Assembly: GCF_030864355.1 (NCBI RefSeq)
Contig: NC_083396.1
Coordinates: forward strand, 2,728,001-2,792,000
DNA: 64,000 bases
Reading direction: 5' to 3'
Source of the DNA: Cutaneotrichosporon cavernicola
Lineage: Eukaryota; Basidiomycota; Tremellomycetes; Trichosporonales; Trichosporonaceae
The notes beneath the pieces were generated by a model that worked only from the letters and a program-made list of their open reading frames with translations, did not search any database and had not been told where the DNA came from. Positions 23,411 to 34,672 of the stretch are shown piece after piece (within the stretch, counting starts at the first letter, position 1; every line of letters begins with the position of its first letter). The position numbers were made by a program, and so were the translations under genes.

Positions 23411-23931
23411 CGCCTGGCTTCGTTGTGCTGCGTTCCAGGCCGAGACGCCTTCCGTTCGTTTTGTTTGTAAGCTGCGACAAGGTCTGCCCGCCGAAAGGGC
23501 CGTGCCCGCCAGCAGGGCCGAGACCTCAGCCAGGCAGTCTTCCGCCACACCCGAGGCCTGCCCGCCAGCAAGGCCGTGCCCGCCAACTAGGCCGAGGCCT
23601 ATGTCGTTCCGAGCTCAGCCGTCGCGGCGCCAGCACCTACATGACGCTGCAAAATCCACTCCACTGCACTGCACACTGCGCATGCGCTGCACTCCATACT
23701 GCACACCCACACTGTACTGTACACTCGCACGCACCCACCCCACACGCACTATCACGCAACGATCACGGACGTTCCGTCGCACGAAGCAAAGCACTACGCG
23801 CGCAGTCTTCTGGTAGCAGCCACTCTGGACAATCTATGACGGCTGTTGTATTATGTAAACTAAGCATAGTTTGTGCTGTTTGCTGCGCTCGGAGAGCTGG
23901 TATCCACTTGTCCGAGGTCACGTAGTCGTGT

Positions 23932-24013
23932 CGAGAGTTGCCTCTCACTGGACACTAAACGAGTCCTTCCGCCGAGAGTTGCCTCTCACTGGACACTCAT
24001 CGAGTCCTGGCGC
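23932..24013. repeat. 41-bp tandem duplication
   Basis: Two head-to-tail copies, 23932-23972 and 23973-24013, each beginning cgagagttgcctctcactgg. They differ at a few positions near the end. Confidence 0.85.
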
Positions 24014-25368
24014 CGTCGCAATGGATGTCAGAGTCTAGGAACCATACGATCTCGTGGGGTTCTTTGCCGTCGTGCTTATCGCGTCGCACCTATTAATATG
24101 CTCCACTCTGCCCATGGGGGGAGTAACTGGGAATGGTCGGCGAGCGCCGATTTGACGGCAACTGGTGTGCCAAATGGGACTGTGAGAGGAATGCAATGCT
24201 AATTCTGTCGCCACTCGCACCTGGGAGGAGGCTCTGATAACGCTCGGAAAGCAGAAAGCAGAAAGCACCACCGGGCCGAGGGTTGATCCGAATCCGAGGC
24301 CATCGGTGCTTCACCAAAGCGGCAAAAAGCGGCATCCCCGCTCCGGGTCATGTGACGTATCTCAGGTAGGGTGTACACGGCGCTAGGAAGCAGGGAAGGT
24401 GCCCACCAAATTGGAGGCTCAGGAGAGTGGCAACTCAGGTGTACGGTGGCAACCTGACAGCGCGTCCTGGCAGTCACCATGGAGATGGAGAGTGCCGTGT
24501 CCGACCGCGTCGGTGTGGGTAAACCCTTTGGTACACGGCGCATCCCTTGACAGACTCGACGATGAAACCAAACAAGGCAGTAGAGTTTGTTTTAGGAACC
24601 GTGTCCGGTTCGGTCCGTCTATCCATTGACAACCTTGCACAGCCGTGAAGGGGAAAGAGCAAGGGGTGGGAGTTGGAGTTGGATGTGGATGGTAGGTACC
24701 ATGAACCAAGACCGAGGTACAAGGTTAAAGGCGGCGACTCTGTCGTCATCCTCGCCTTGCGCCGTGCCATCCTGACCCGGTTTTACCGTGGTGATGGCAC
24801 GGCCCCACAGTCGCGCCGTCATGACTGATAACGTCTACGCGCCGAGGCATACGGGCCGAGGGCCGAGCGGAAAACTAGGCCGCTTATATTCTTGGCTGTT
24901 TCTAATGTCTGAAATGTAAACCTTCTCTTCCCACACATACAGAGTGACTGTAGGGGTATACAGGGTGTACAGGGCGCTATTGGCGCTTGTCAGGGAGAGT
25001 CTCCAAAGTCCTTCCCCATACATTGGGTTTCAGGGTTTACGTCAGGGTGGATGTCTCATGCCGGCACCCCAGTTATGCTCTGTGCAAAAGCTAAAGCAGC
25101 CCCCCACTTTACCCCCCGCTCCATTGGAGTTGTGCCCACTCTACAACCTGCGACCAAAGAACGGGGTAAATCTGAAAGGTCCATCAAAAGATGGTTTAGT
25201 CTTGTGACTGCATCAAGATCTCATCAACCACTCATCCTCTTCTTATCTGCTCAACGGGCCACGGCCTCTGCCCACGGCCTCTGGTCGCTTCAACACTACT
25301 CTACACTGCTCTACTCTGCACAGCCTAGCCATCATGTTTTAGTACACCCCTTACAAATACCCCACACA

Positions 25369-25432
25369 ACAACTAGCCACCCAACTACCCAACTACCCAC
25401 CCAACTAGTTACCCACCCAACAACTACCCTCC
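25369..25432. repeat. caactaccc-type repeat in leader
   Basis: Degenerate repeats of (c)caactaccca immediately before the ATG at 25436, probably in the 5' untranslated leader. Confidence 0.7.
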
Positions 25433-25435
25433 ATA

Positions 25436-26647
25436 ATGCCCATACCCACCGAGAGCGCGCTCTTTGCGCCTCTGTCAACCAGGCCCACCCCACCCACCAT
25501 CCCCACTTTGACCAAACTCGAGCCTCTCTGCTTCGACAAGGTCCCACTTTCGCCACTCTCCCCAATCCACCGCTCGGCATCAATGTCCACAGATTGCGAG
25601 AGCGCGTTTAGCGATGGTGCAGACCTCAGCCGCTCTCCCTCCCTCCTCACCTCCCTTATTCAAACACAGACCCGTCGCTCAGCACGCACTACACCTGCAA
25701 CAACTCCCGGTGTATCGCCAACCGCAACTCCAGCCCCGCTTCCATTGACCTCACGGCCAATCCTGCGCCGCTGCTCGAGCGGTGCCTTCTCCGACGCCGT
25801 CATCGAGGAAGGCAGCCAAGGTCTTCCCCGTCGCCGCTCCTGTCTCAAGTTTGCCGTCACCCCACGTCCCCTCCAGCTGTCCAACCGCTCCTCGGTCTCG
25901 ACTGCATCATCAAGACGACCCTCGGGCGCTTCGTCTCGCCTCACTTCGCCACGCTGCGCTACACCCGCACTTGACGAGGACGACGAAGAGGACGACCTGG
26001 CCACCACCGCGTTTGACACGGACGACGCAGGCTATCAGGAGGACAGCGAGGATGGCTTCACCTCTGATGAGGACGGTCCTCCTCTGGTGCCACTGGCCCA
26101 GTGGCCGGCGACATGGACAAAACAGGGCGCAACGCCCGCACCAGCCCCCATCCTCTGGACGGCTGCCCGCCGAGCCGCAGACGTTGCCGAGCCATCGACC
26201 GACGACTGCGACGAGGTGGTGCCAAGGAGATCTCGCGTCCGCGTCCGCTATGAGGACCCCAAGGACAGCATCCGCCGCGGCCGCTGCTCGACCCACCGCT
26301 CGCCACCTCCCGACTCGCACGTACCCGAAGTCGAGGCCGAGGTCACCGCCCCTCCGGCCGCCCACTCTCCCTCGGCGGCCGACCTGTGCCGGCGCCGCAG
26401 CGGCGTCACTGCCGCTCGCGGATGGCGGTCTGACGACTGTGCTCGCCGCGCTCCGCGTGGGGTCACTTTCCTTCCCAATCGCAAGGCGAGCCAGGCCCGC
26501 GTCCAGTTCACCGTCAACCAGCGCACCTGCAGCGTCGTCGTGCGGCGCGACTCGGCGCCGGCCGCTGGCGTGGACGAGGTGCACGTCCTAGCCGATCCTA
26601 GTGCCACGCCGTGTCCGCTGGCCAAGCTTCGCGCTCTTACCTCTTAA
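25436..26647 (+). CDS. Unknown low-complexity protein with RVxF-like motif
   Basis: Single exon, 403 aa, not recognised. The composition is Ser/Pro/Thr/Arg-rich in the first half, with an acidic stretch (DEDDEEDDLATTAFDTDD) near residue 180. Three short hydrophobic islands surrounded by basic and Ser residues stand out: RRRSCLKFAVTPRP, RAPRGVTFLPN and ASQARVQFTVNQRT. RVQF fits the protein phosphatase 1 docking consensus, and SCLKF resembles motifs in PP1-targeting subunits. A role as a phosphatase regulator is only inference. Codon use is like the neighbours and the reverse strand is open only because of GC richness. Confidence 0.7.
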   Translation: MPIPTESALFAPLSTRPTPPTIPTLTKLEPLCFDKVPLSPLSPIHRSASMSTDCESAFSDGADLSRSPSLLTSLIQTQTRRSARTTPATTPGVSPTATPAPLPLTSRPILRRCSSGAFSDAVIEEGSQGLPRRRSCLKFAVTPRPLQLSNRSSVSTASSRRPSGASSRLTSPRCATPALDEDDEEDDLATTAFDTDDAGYQEDSEDGFTSDEDGPPLVPLAQWPATWTKQGATPAPAPILWTAARRAADVAEPSTDDCDEVVPRRSRVRVRYEDPKDSIRRGRCSTHRSPPPDSHVPEVEAEVTAPPAAHSPSAADLCRRRSGVTAARGWRSDDCARRAPRGVTFLPNRKASQARVQFTVNQRTCSVVVRRDSAPAAGVDEVHVLADPSATPCPLAKLRALTS

Positions 26648-26954
26648 TATCCCCAGGGAGTAATGTTTGTAGACCGCATAGATGTTGTACCCATGCCACA
26701 ACGTAGCGAGCTGTCGGTGGATTAGGACGGGGTAGGACGGGGCTGCATTGTGTCCACCGTGTCAGCCGTGGCAGCGCGTGACAAGGCGGTGAATCAGAGG
26801 CGGATTGGAGGCGGATCGGAAGCGAGTTTCTCGGCGTGCCAATGGCACTGCCCGTGCGGACACCACCGCAGGCATCACATACATCGCACAGCTATCTTTA
26901 CACCAAAAGGATAAGCGAGTTCGAATAGAACCACTTTGTATGTCAATTAAGCTA
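26648..26954. other. Shared 3' intergenic region
   Basis: The 3' flanks of two convergent genes; no further gene seen. Confidence 0.5.
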
Positions 26955-29458
26955 CTAATTCAAGAACCCGTTCATCGGCATCGAGTCATACCCCGCGAGC
27001 GGGAATGTCTGCTGGTCCAACAACGAGCGGACAAAGTCATCAAACGAGTCGTCTCCCCCCGCCGTCCATCCTGGTTCTGGTTCGTGATACGAGCTGGCGT
27101 GAGCACCAGTTGAAAAGTACAAAACTCACGGCTGCTCTGTTTGCGGCCCATCCCAGCCGCGCTCGATACCCAGTAGGGCGGGGACCTGGCGGGTGGCCTG
27201 GGCGCACTCGTTCAACAGGCCGCGCAGGACCGCGGCCTGTTGGCGGCCCGCCTTCCATGTCCGTCCAATTTCCTCGAGAAAGCCCAGGCAGTCGTGTACT
27301 TTCTGCATCGCCGCTGCGGTCTGGGACGGCAGGCCAGCCTGTGCGGCAGCAAGCAGGAAACTCGTGCCGGCAGAGTAGATGATGGCCGACAGGGTCGGCG
27401 GCGTGAAGCGCAGTGAATGCTGTTCGTCCCATACGGCCGCGAGCTGCACAATCCTCAATGCCGCCTGGTGACATCGCTGACATAAGCGGATTACACGAAA
27501 ACACCAAAAACACCAAAAACTCACCGTCATGGCAATCAGGCCAATCCTCTCGAAATCACCATCGGGCACAGCCCGCGTGACCTGCGAGAAGGGCTGGTAG
27601 AGGAGAACCACAGTCCACGAAAAGGTGAGGTGGACCATTAGGATATGGGGCAGCACAGGGTCGGGCTTGGTTGGATCAACAGAAAGTTCACTAGGCAGGT
27701 CTTCCAAAATGCGGTCCAGTGTGTCGCTGAAACGCTCGACAGTGCCGTTCTCCACCAGGGCCGACTTGTCCGCTCGGCCAGCGTACCTACTGTCAGCTGG
27801 CTCAACTGGCAACTAACATTGTTCGCGTGATTTCAGTACACGCCTGAATAAGGATGACAGTGTGGATGAACGCTGTGCTGAGGTAGCTCTTCTGCGGCGC
27901 AAGTGCTTGGTGTGCGCCCAGAGGCCACATCCACAGCGTTGCATCCGTGGCGGGGTCGGCGGTTGGGAGCGGGACAGAGTACTCCATCAAAACAGGTTTA
28001 CGCCCAATGTATTGCGACCATAACGTCTCCTGGCAGTAACATGTCCAGAACGTGACGTTGCGCTGGACAGCCGACTCGTGGTCGAGCTTGCCCTTAGCCA
28101 CAAGAGAGCTTGTATCCACGTTGAGGCCGACTCATGTCAGTTGAAAAGACGTAATAGTAAACTCACGCGCATAGCACACACGCGTAGCCAGACCCTGGTG
28201 TACCCAGCCAAGCGAGTAGTCGCCCATGGTGCTGGCCCAGCTCGCACGGACCGCTAGTCCTTGGACTGTCCCGACGCACGGCGTCGAGCATTCGCGTTCC
28301 AGAGTACTGTCTCCCTCCTTTGCGAACAGCCGACGCGTCGATTGTGCACGGAGATGTTCCTCGTCACTGAACGCAAGGCCGACAGCGAGAGCATAGTTGT
28401 GTAGCAACGGCGAGTAATTCGGTGCCATGACTGGGAGCTCGGACACTTCGGTCCACTGCGCAATTTCCATATCGCGATAGAAAAGGTGTGGCGTTACGCG
28501 TTGAGCTTTGGTCAGTTTTATTTAAAGTTATGTGGTGACTCACCCCAGCATCCAAAGTAGCGCAGGAACCGGTCAAGGGCTATGTCGTGTTGTTCTCGTG
28601 TGAAGAAAAAGTCTGGAAGGAAACGCGCAAACCCAGCCTGTTCCTGCCGTTGTTCAGAAGCAGGTTCAGGCATTCTGGAGTGGCGAAAGGCTGACTGTGG
28701 CCCGTGTAGTCGTAGCCTCCCCCTCTCATCTTGGACCTGCTCGTCAGCTGATTGTGCAGCCCAGCTAAAGCTACGCACCATCATATCGTCGATGTCGCCG
28801 TGCAGATCCAGTGGCTGGACTTGTGGGTTGGTGGAACTTGCCCCGCTGCGCGACGCCTGCGTCCGAGGTGAAATAGACGTCGACTGTGGGACACCCTCGG
28901 TGCTGCGTCCCATGTTGGGACGCGGTGGAGCGAGGCCCGACGGTCCAGCCTGCCCGACCCCCATGTCTGGTCGAAACGACACCCCAGCCCCGACAGGAGG
29001 GAAAGGTCCCGACACGCCATGCGACTGCTCGAAATACGCCTGCTGATTCGGTCCGGCAATATCTTGCGGCCGTGGCGCATGAGACTGCTGTGATGACGAG
29101 GGCTGGTAAGACGACGGATCGGTGCTGCTGCCCCCATCTTTCTGTCCTGCGTTCTGGATCCGCAGTTGAGCCTCCAATTCATCGACACGCTGCCGAAGCA
29201 AGTTGGCTTCGGTGCGCGATACGGCCCGCCGCCAGTCTGTCTTGGTCGTCCACACACAATCGTCCTGACATTAGACAGACCAAAGACACCAAGCACGTAC
29301 CTTGTAGGCGGCGCAAGACGAGCATACCGGAGGCCGGCCGTCGCATTTCTTCTTCCTGATATCAGCACACACCATGGCCGCACTCACCTCTGTCGACAGT
29401 TGATGCAGGCTTGGGAGACGTTGTGGCGTCTCTTCGGGGGTGACCGTGGCGAGGACAT
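26955..29458 (-). CDS. Zn2Cys6 transcription factor (cluster flank 1)
   Basis: A nuclear regulator. The N-terminal exons join to give ACINCRQRKKKCDGRPPVC, then SSCAAYKDDC: six cysteines in the fungal Zn2Cys6 arrangement, with introns cutting the finger twice. A leucine-rich heptad stretch (NLLRQRVDELEAQLRI) follows as dimerisation coil. The middle and C-terminal exons carry the fungal-specific TF domain (FLRYFGCW, VGLAFSDEEHLRAQS, GLATRVCYALGLNVDTS, NVTFWTCYCQETLWSQYIGRKP). The end is acidic and aromatic (FDDFVRSLL), typical of activation domains; the last exon runs to TAG at 26955. It is divergent from the neighbouring MFS gene, with about 415 bp between the two ATGs, so it is a plausible regulator of the cluster. 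Confidence 0.9.
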
Positions 29459-29873
29459 GTGAATTGACGAAGAGAACAGAAGCAAGTTGGTGGGCCAGGT
29501 TGGATGGCGACGGAATCGCAGCGGCAGCAATCACGTGACAGGGCACGGAACCACACTGGCACCGAGTGGAAGTGGACGGAAGTGCGGAGACGGAGACACG
29601 GCCCTCTCCGCTTCACGTCATGGTCCAGGGAAAAGGTTAAAGTCGGCAATCACAGCCCACATGTGGTTTCCGCACGTGTCCGCGCCTCGTGCCCAGGCTC
29701 TCCCACCTCCACCTCCACCTCCACCTCGGCCTCATCGAGTCAGGCCCAACTCCGCCCACATCGGCAGTTTTCAGCCGCATACAACGTTAATTGTTGGAGC
29801 CATAGTCTTCCTCCAGATCCATCTCTTGACCTGACCTTGCTCCGTAAGCACTTACCTTGCGGTCTACCAGACG
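29459..29873. promoter_or_regulatory. Divergent promoter, TF and MFS genes
   Basis: A 415-bp region between oppositely directed start codons. It has a (ctccac)n tract at about 29701-29727 and several CGG triplets around 29580-29610 that could serve zinc-cluster factors. No coding exon. Confidence 0.45.
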
Positions 29874-31300
29874 ATGGCCCGAGCGCCATACGACGAAAAA
29901 CTAGACGACTACGGCCTCGCCCCGGTCCGCCTCACTCCCTCACCGCGCCATCATGAGGAAGGCTACCTCTCGCGGCAGTTGAGCCGCGAGGCCTTTGCCG
30001 AGGCGGAGGAGGCCGCGCGCGAGACACATACCGACATTGGTCCACCACCAGACGGCGGCGTGGCGGCGTGGAGTGCCGTTGCCGCGGCGAGCTGTGTGTT
30101 GCTGGTCGTGTTCGGCTTCTCCACCTCCATGGGACAATTACAGGCATATTATCTCGAAAATCAATTACGTGGGCAATCCAAGGCCGACGTTGCGTGGCTA
30201 GGCTCCATCCAGTCCATGCTGATCTACATGGGCTCGTTATTTGCCGGACGCGTATTCGACGCTTATGGCCCCGAACGGTTGATGTGGGCGGGCACAGTTC
30301 TGCTGACGAGCTCATTCATCGCTATGGCATGTGGGTTTTGAAAATGGAGAATTGGCTGATATCAGTCTGTACGCAATACTGGCATCTGATCCTCGCACAC
30401 ATGCTTTTCGGGATTGGAGGAGGGACAGTGTACTCGCCGTCAACGTCGATTTCAGGACACTGGTTCGCGCGCCGGCGAGGAACCGCCGTCAGTGTCGTGA
30501 TTACCGGAGCGGGACTGGGCGGTATTGTCTACCCTCTACTCATGCGGGAGATGTTTGTGCGCCTCTCGTTCCGGAATACACTCTTCGTGTTGGCCGGCTT
30601 CACATTTATGGCCATGATTCCGGCGTGCACGATCATGCATGCGCGTCTTCCGCGTCGCAAACCACCGCCATGGTCGATCTTCAAGGAACCGTGGAAGGAG
30701 GCGCCGTATGTGTGTCTCGTCATTGGGGCGGCGGTCTGGTTGACCAACGTCTTCACGCCATACTTCAACGCCCCGCTGCTGGCAGCTACGAACCGCCTCA
30801 GTCCCAAGATCACGTCGTACGCCGTACTCATCTTACAATGCGGCTCGTTCGTCGGGCGGATCTTGGTCGGACCCCTCGCGGACCGGGTTGGCGTGTGGAG
30901 TGTATTTGGAGCCATGTCGTTCCTCTCCTCCCTCTTCGTCCTTGCCCTCTGGACAGGCAATGTTGGTCCAGGCGGGGCAATCGCTGGACTCGTCCTCTTC
31001 GGAATGAGTTCTGGCGGGTGGATGACAATGGTGACAGCCGCCACAAGTGCCATCTCGCCCGTGACACAGATCGGTATGCGCATCGGCATGCTCTGGACAT
31101 TTGCCGCCATTCCCAACCTCGTCGGCCCCGTTATTTCTGGTGCGCTAATTGGTGTGGCGGGCGGAAAGTTCATCTACGCCGGCCTTTTCACTGGCTTGAT
31201 GATGTTTGTCGGGTCGGCAATCATGGTCTCGCCACATACAGTCACGTGGTGGCGGCAGAGGAAGATGAAAGACGGCGAGAGCATCAACACCAACATATAG
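29874..31300 (+). CDS. MFS transporter, monocarboxylate-porter-like
   Basis: Two exons (35-nt intron 30331-30365, ending CTGATATCAG) give 463 aa. About 60 hydrophilic residues precede PPPDGGVAAWSAVAAASCVL, the D-G-G-x-x-A-W entry motif typical of monocarboxylate-porter-type carriers. Roughly twelve hydrophobic segments follow, including a YGPERLMWAG loop, GGGTVYSPSTSISGHWFARRRGTA, GRILVGPLADRVG and a second-half GLVLFGMSSGGWM. The substrate is probably an organic anion, inferred from family and cluster neighbours. It lies tail to tail with the cyclase gene, 35 bp apart. Confidence 0.9.
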
Positions 31301-31335
31301 CATTGGGAGAGGAAAATGATATAGCATAACATGTA

Positions 31336-32217
31336 CTACTCGGCAAGGATATCCTCGACGCGCCAGTCGAGGCACAACATCTTGCCTGGCGCATGCCCGA
31401 TCACAACCCCCTCGATGTTCGAGTTGAGCACGACCAACTGCGGGGTCACGCCGCACGCCCAGAACACTGGCACCTCGCCATCACGGATGACGGGCGCGTC
31501 CCCATATTCCGGCCTGTTGATATCGGCAATACCGAGTTTGTCCAGTGCGTCCCATCCCTGAGGTCAGATGTTGGAGAGATTGACTCTGACTCACCCAGGC
31601 AATGGGTTCGCCGTGCGTGCGCACGTACGGCCGCGTGACGGCACGCACGCGCTCGACATTCTCAGCTGAATACGGGCGCATGGACACGACGGTATTTCCC
31701 GAAAATACGCCGCTGGGCATGAGGGGGATGCGCGTGGCATACATGGGCACATTGCGACGCTCTTCAATATGTCGGACGCGCAGCCCAGAATCCTCCAGCG
31801 CGTCCTCGAACGTGAATGAGCACCCGACTGGAATCAGTCTCCCCTTCCACTTTACTCACTAAGGAAAGCCACACTGTCTTCCTGCCAGTACGCCCGCACA
31901 TCGGCCACCTCTTCCTCCACGACCTTGCCATCACGATACACCTTGTATCCCGGCACATCGGTTGTGATGTCCCCTCCATCCGCCACACCGTCAGGAAATC
32001 CTTTGTTGCCCGGTACACTCTCGGCCAACAACGGGCAGGAGACGGGGTTCCGCACACAGAGGCGCCGGAAGTCGGCAGCGTACTGCGCCGGAAGGATCAG
32101 GACGTTGGCCTGCACGTGTCCCGGACACATGCCCGACGTGTGGCCACGCAACTTGCCGGAACGCGCGTGCTCGCGTACCTCCGCTGGCGATGGGGAGAGA
32201 GAATAGGTCATGGTCAT
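31336..32217 (-). CDS. DUF1445 family; D-glutamate cyclase / hydro-lyase type
   Basis: Three exons (introns 31558-31594 and 31828-31859) give 270 aa, the normal length for the bacterial family. Every family landmark is present in order: REHARSGKLRGHTSGMCPGH, VQANVLILP, NPVSCPLLAES, DITTDVPGYKVYRDGK, a splice into IGCSFTFEDAL, RNVPMYATRIPL, GVFSGNTVVSMRP, and near the end PVFWACGVTPQ and GHAPGKMLCLDWRVED. The animal homologue DGLUCY converts D-glutamate to 5-oxo-D-proline; bacterial members are annotated as hydro-lyases. With two oxoprolinase halves close by, the cyclase role is the best inference. No mitochondrial targeting peptide is obvious. The first ATG (32217) is followed by a second at 32211. 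Confidence 0.9.
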
Positions 32218-32500
32218 GATATCTGGGCAACATCGTCGTCGTGGGTTATATAGAATCGGTGTTCAAGTGGGAGGAGTGGGAGGAGCGGGATCTGGGCGCA
32301 AGTGCGGAGGACGGAATAGCGGCGGAGGCAGGCACGTTGGCATTCCTGTGATCGGTCGGCAACTGCGGCACAAGCGATTCAGGTTTACCAGTTGACTGCC
32401 GAGTCGGCATTCGTGGCCGAAAGCCTGCCGAGGCGCCGAACGGTGCGTGTCCCATTCCCTCGTTCCGCGAGTGTCATGCATGCCCCCGTGTTTTCCGGCC

Positions 32501-32553
32501 TCCTTCTGGCCCCTCCTTCTGGCCCCTTCTTCTGGCCCCTCCTTCTGGCCTCC
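32501..32553. repeat. Tandem ttctggcccc repeat
   Basis: Four imperfect units of about 13-15 nt built on ccttctggcccc. Confidence 0.75.
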
Positions 32554-32886
32554 TCAATGCTTCTCGTGGCTTTGACTTTGGTCAACACTGCCTCACGCTC
32601 TCCACCCTCCCATTACCAACAGCTGGTTCTCACATGGTCCGTGCTCTCAGCCTGGTTCTCGCATCGTCCGTGCTCTCGGCCCTAGTCATATCCTCTCCCC
32701 TTTGATGTCCATCTTAGCAACGATGAAAAAGCTACCTCTCTGCAGTCTACAGTGTGAGCCGAGTACGGACTTGGCCACCTGTAATTGGGGTTGGGATAGC
32801 AAATAGATAGAGGCCGATATGAACTGCGCCAAGAGGAAGTGGCAGAGCGAAAGGCCACGGGATGAGTCAGCAAACCCGTCACCGAC

Positions 32887-32958
32887 GACATATACCGTGC
32901 TGTGCTGAGAACCAGAGAGTCATTCATGACATATACCGTGCTGTGCTGAGAACCAGAG
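32887..32958. repeat. 31-bp direct repeat
   Basis: Identical copies at 32887-32917 and 32928-32958 start gacatataccgtgctgtgct, separated by 10 bp. Confidence 0.85.
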
Positions 32959-33061
32959 TGGCGGCCAGAAGTCAATGGAGCGTATCAAGAACTCTTTGCA
33001 TAACACTTCTGCCACTAACCCCTCCGATACAGTCCAACCACAACCCGTTTTCCCAACCACC

Positions 33062-34672
33062 TCACAACGCATAGCGGAACGAGTAGTGTTGGTCTCCCGT
33101 GATCCCCCTGACGTCCATCTCGTCCTTGTCCTCTGCGGACATCTGCTCCCGCGCAGCATTCCGGCTCTTCCAGATAAAGTACTCGGCCGTCATCCCCGCA
33201 ATGGCGAGAACCCAAAACGCGAGACTGACTCCGTGGCCAATGGTGTACCGCGGCTTGTCGACGGAGCGGTAGATCTGCCCTGCAACCACTCCGCCCGTGT
33301 TACCGACCGTCTGCTGCAGTCCCACTGAGACGGAGCGTTTTCGGAACCCAGCAACATTCTGTCCCAGCCATGTCACGTGGAGTCCCACGCAGATGTAGAT
33401 GCCAGCACCGGCGAGGAAGCAGCCCACAAGCTGGCCGCCGACGGAGGGTGGGTAGCCGATGAGAACAGCGTATCCGATGGCGGTGATGATGGCGAGTGGC
33501 AGGAGGACAAAGTAGCGGATCTGGTAGCGCATCGAGACGAGCGCGCCGATAAAGTAGGTGAGTGCGCAGACTGGCGTTAGATATAAATATTAATGGTATC
33601 TTACAAAAGTAGACGGGCGCGGTGATGCCCTGTGAAGAGATACGGTCGAAGCCGAACTGGTCTGAACCGTCAGCCTGTCTTGAGACAGAACACTCACTGA
33701 TGATGACGACAAGGAACGTGCTGTAGCCGTAGAGGCAGACATCGAGGCCGAGCTGGACAAAGCCAGAGAGCCAGATCACAGGGTCGGTGAACGCCTTGCG
33801 GATTTCGACCCAGCTGAACCCGTCGTCGTGGTTGAACGCGGCCTCCTGCGCCTGCCGCACGCTCATCATCCACTTCTCCCGCTTGTTCAGGTACCGAGCA
33901 GACTGGTAAGTGTTGGCGATGGCGAAAAAGACAATTATCCCAACGAGGATGGTGATCGCTCCCTCGATTATGTACAGCCACTGCCAACCGCGCAGACCCT
34001 GCAGGCCGTCCATCTTGAGGAAGCCGGCGGCAATCAGGCCACCAATCACGCCGGAGAGCGCAGAAGACATGTAGAGGTAGCAGAGGCGGAGAGCGAGTTC
34101 TTCGCGGCGATAAAAGGTCGTCATGTACAGCACGAGACACGGGGAGAGGGCGGCTTCACAGACTCCCAGGAGGAGACGACAGGCAAGAACCTGTGCGTAC
34201 GTCTTGCAGAATCCGTTGGCAAGCGAGATTCCGCCCCAGATGATCACCACGGCCGGGATCAGGCGTTTCGGCTTGAGGCTGCGGAGAAGCATCGTGGCGG
34301 GAGTTTCCTGTGGTCAGCGAAACGTCTCAGAGGGCATGGACGTGGTACTGTACTAACGAAGAGGACGTAAGTAACGTAGAAAATACTAGTCGCAACACTT
34401 AAGCCGTTGGCCGGAAAGTTGAGGTCCTCAGTCATACCGCCTACTGCTGCATTACCGATATTCGCACGGTCGAGGAAAGCAATGAGGTAAAGACCCATGG
34501 CGACGGGCGCGATGTGTCTGTCAAGCTTCCACACGAGGTGTTTCTCCTCTTTGGGGTCGAGCTCATTTGCCGCTAGTTCCTTGATCTGCTCGGCCTCACT
34601 CATCTCGGCACCGTCCTTCTGGTCGATGTCGACAGCCTCGATTCTCATCTGGTCGTTCTCTTTCGATGTCAT
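33062..34672 (-). CDS. MFS transporter, anion:cation symporter (Dal5/Tna1-like)
   Basis: A four-exon gene. The acidic cytoplasmic N-terminus (MTSKENDQMRIEAVD) leads to KLDRHIAPVAMGLYLIAFLDRANIGNAAV, the signature first helix of the ACS family. Further landmarks are ETPATMLLRSLKPKRLIPAVVIIWGGI across the first intron, ACRLLLGVCEAALSPCLVLYMTTFYRREELALR and GWQWLYIIEGAITILVG. The second half follows after introns near 33570-33695, with GLHVTWLGQNVAGFRKRS. ACS carriers move organic anions such as allantoate, nicotinate or small peptides. Placed between a D-glutamate cyclase-type enzyme and oxoprolinase genes, it may import 5-oxoproline, D-glutamate or a related compound. Confidence 0.92.

Larger units (their letters stand above)
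22503..25435. other. Gene-poor block with degenerate short repeats
   Basis: Nearly 3 kb with no convincing gene. It contains a (ttcgt)n-like pyrimidine tract at 22997-23042, nested aacgacgaggc repeats at 23190-23600, a 41-bp tandem duplication at 23932-24013, and cactgcac-type repeats at 23650-23760. A TATAAA at 22803 lies about 40 bp before a consensus GGTAAGC donor, so a noncoding or leader transcript is possible. The open frames are repeat translations. Confidence 0.55.
32218..33061. other. Intergenic region with short duplications
   Basis: Promoter of the cyclase gene and 3' flank of the anion carrier. No gene seen. Contains a tandem tccttctggcccc array (32501-32553), an imperfect duplication of ctggttctc...gtccgtgctctc at 32623-32683, and the 31-bp direct repeat listed separately. 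Confidence 0.5.

Noticed and set aside
30331..31329. 332-codon plus-strand frame overlapping the MFS gene
   Set aside because: An alternate frame starting within the intron; lacks hydrophobic helices that the spliced frame has.
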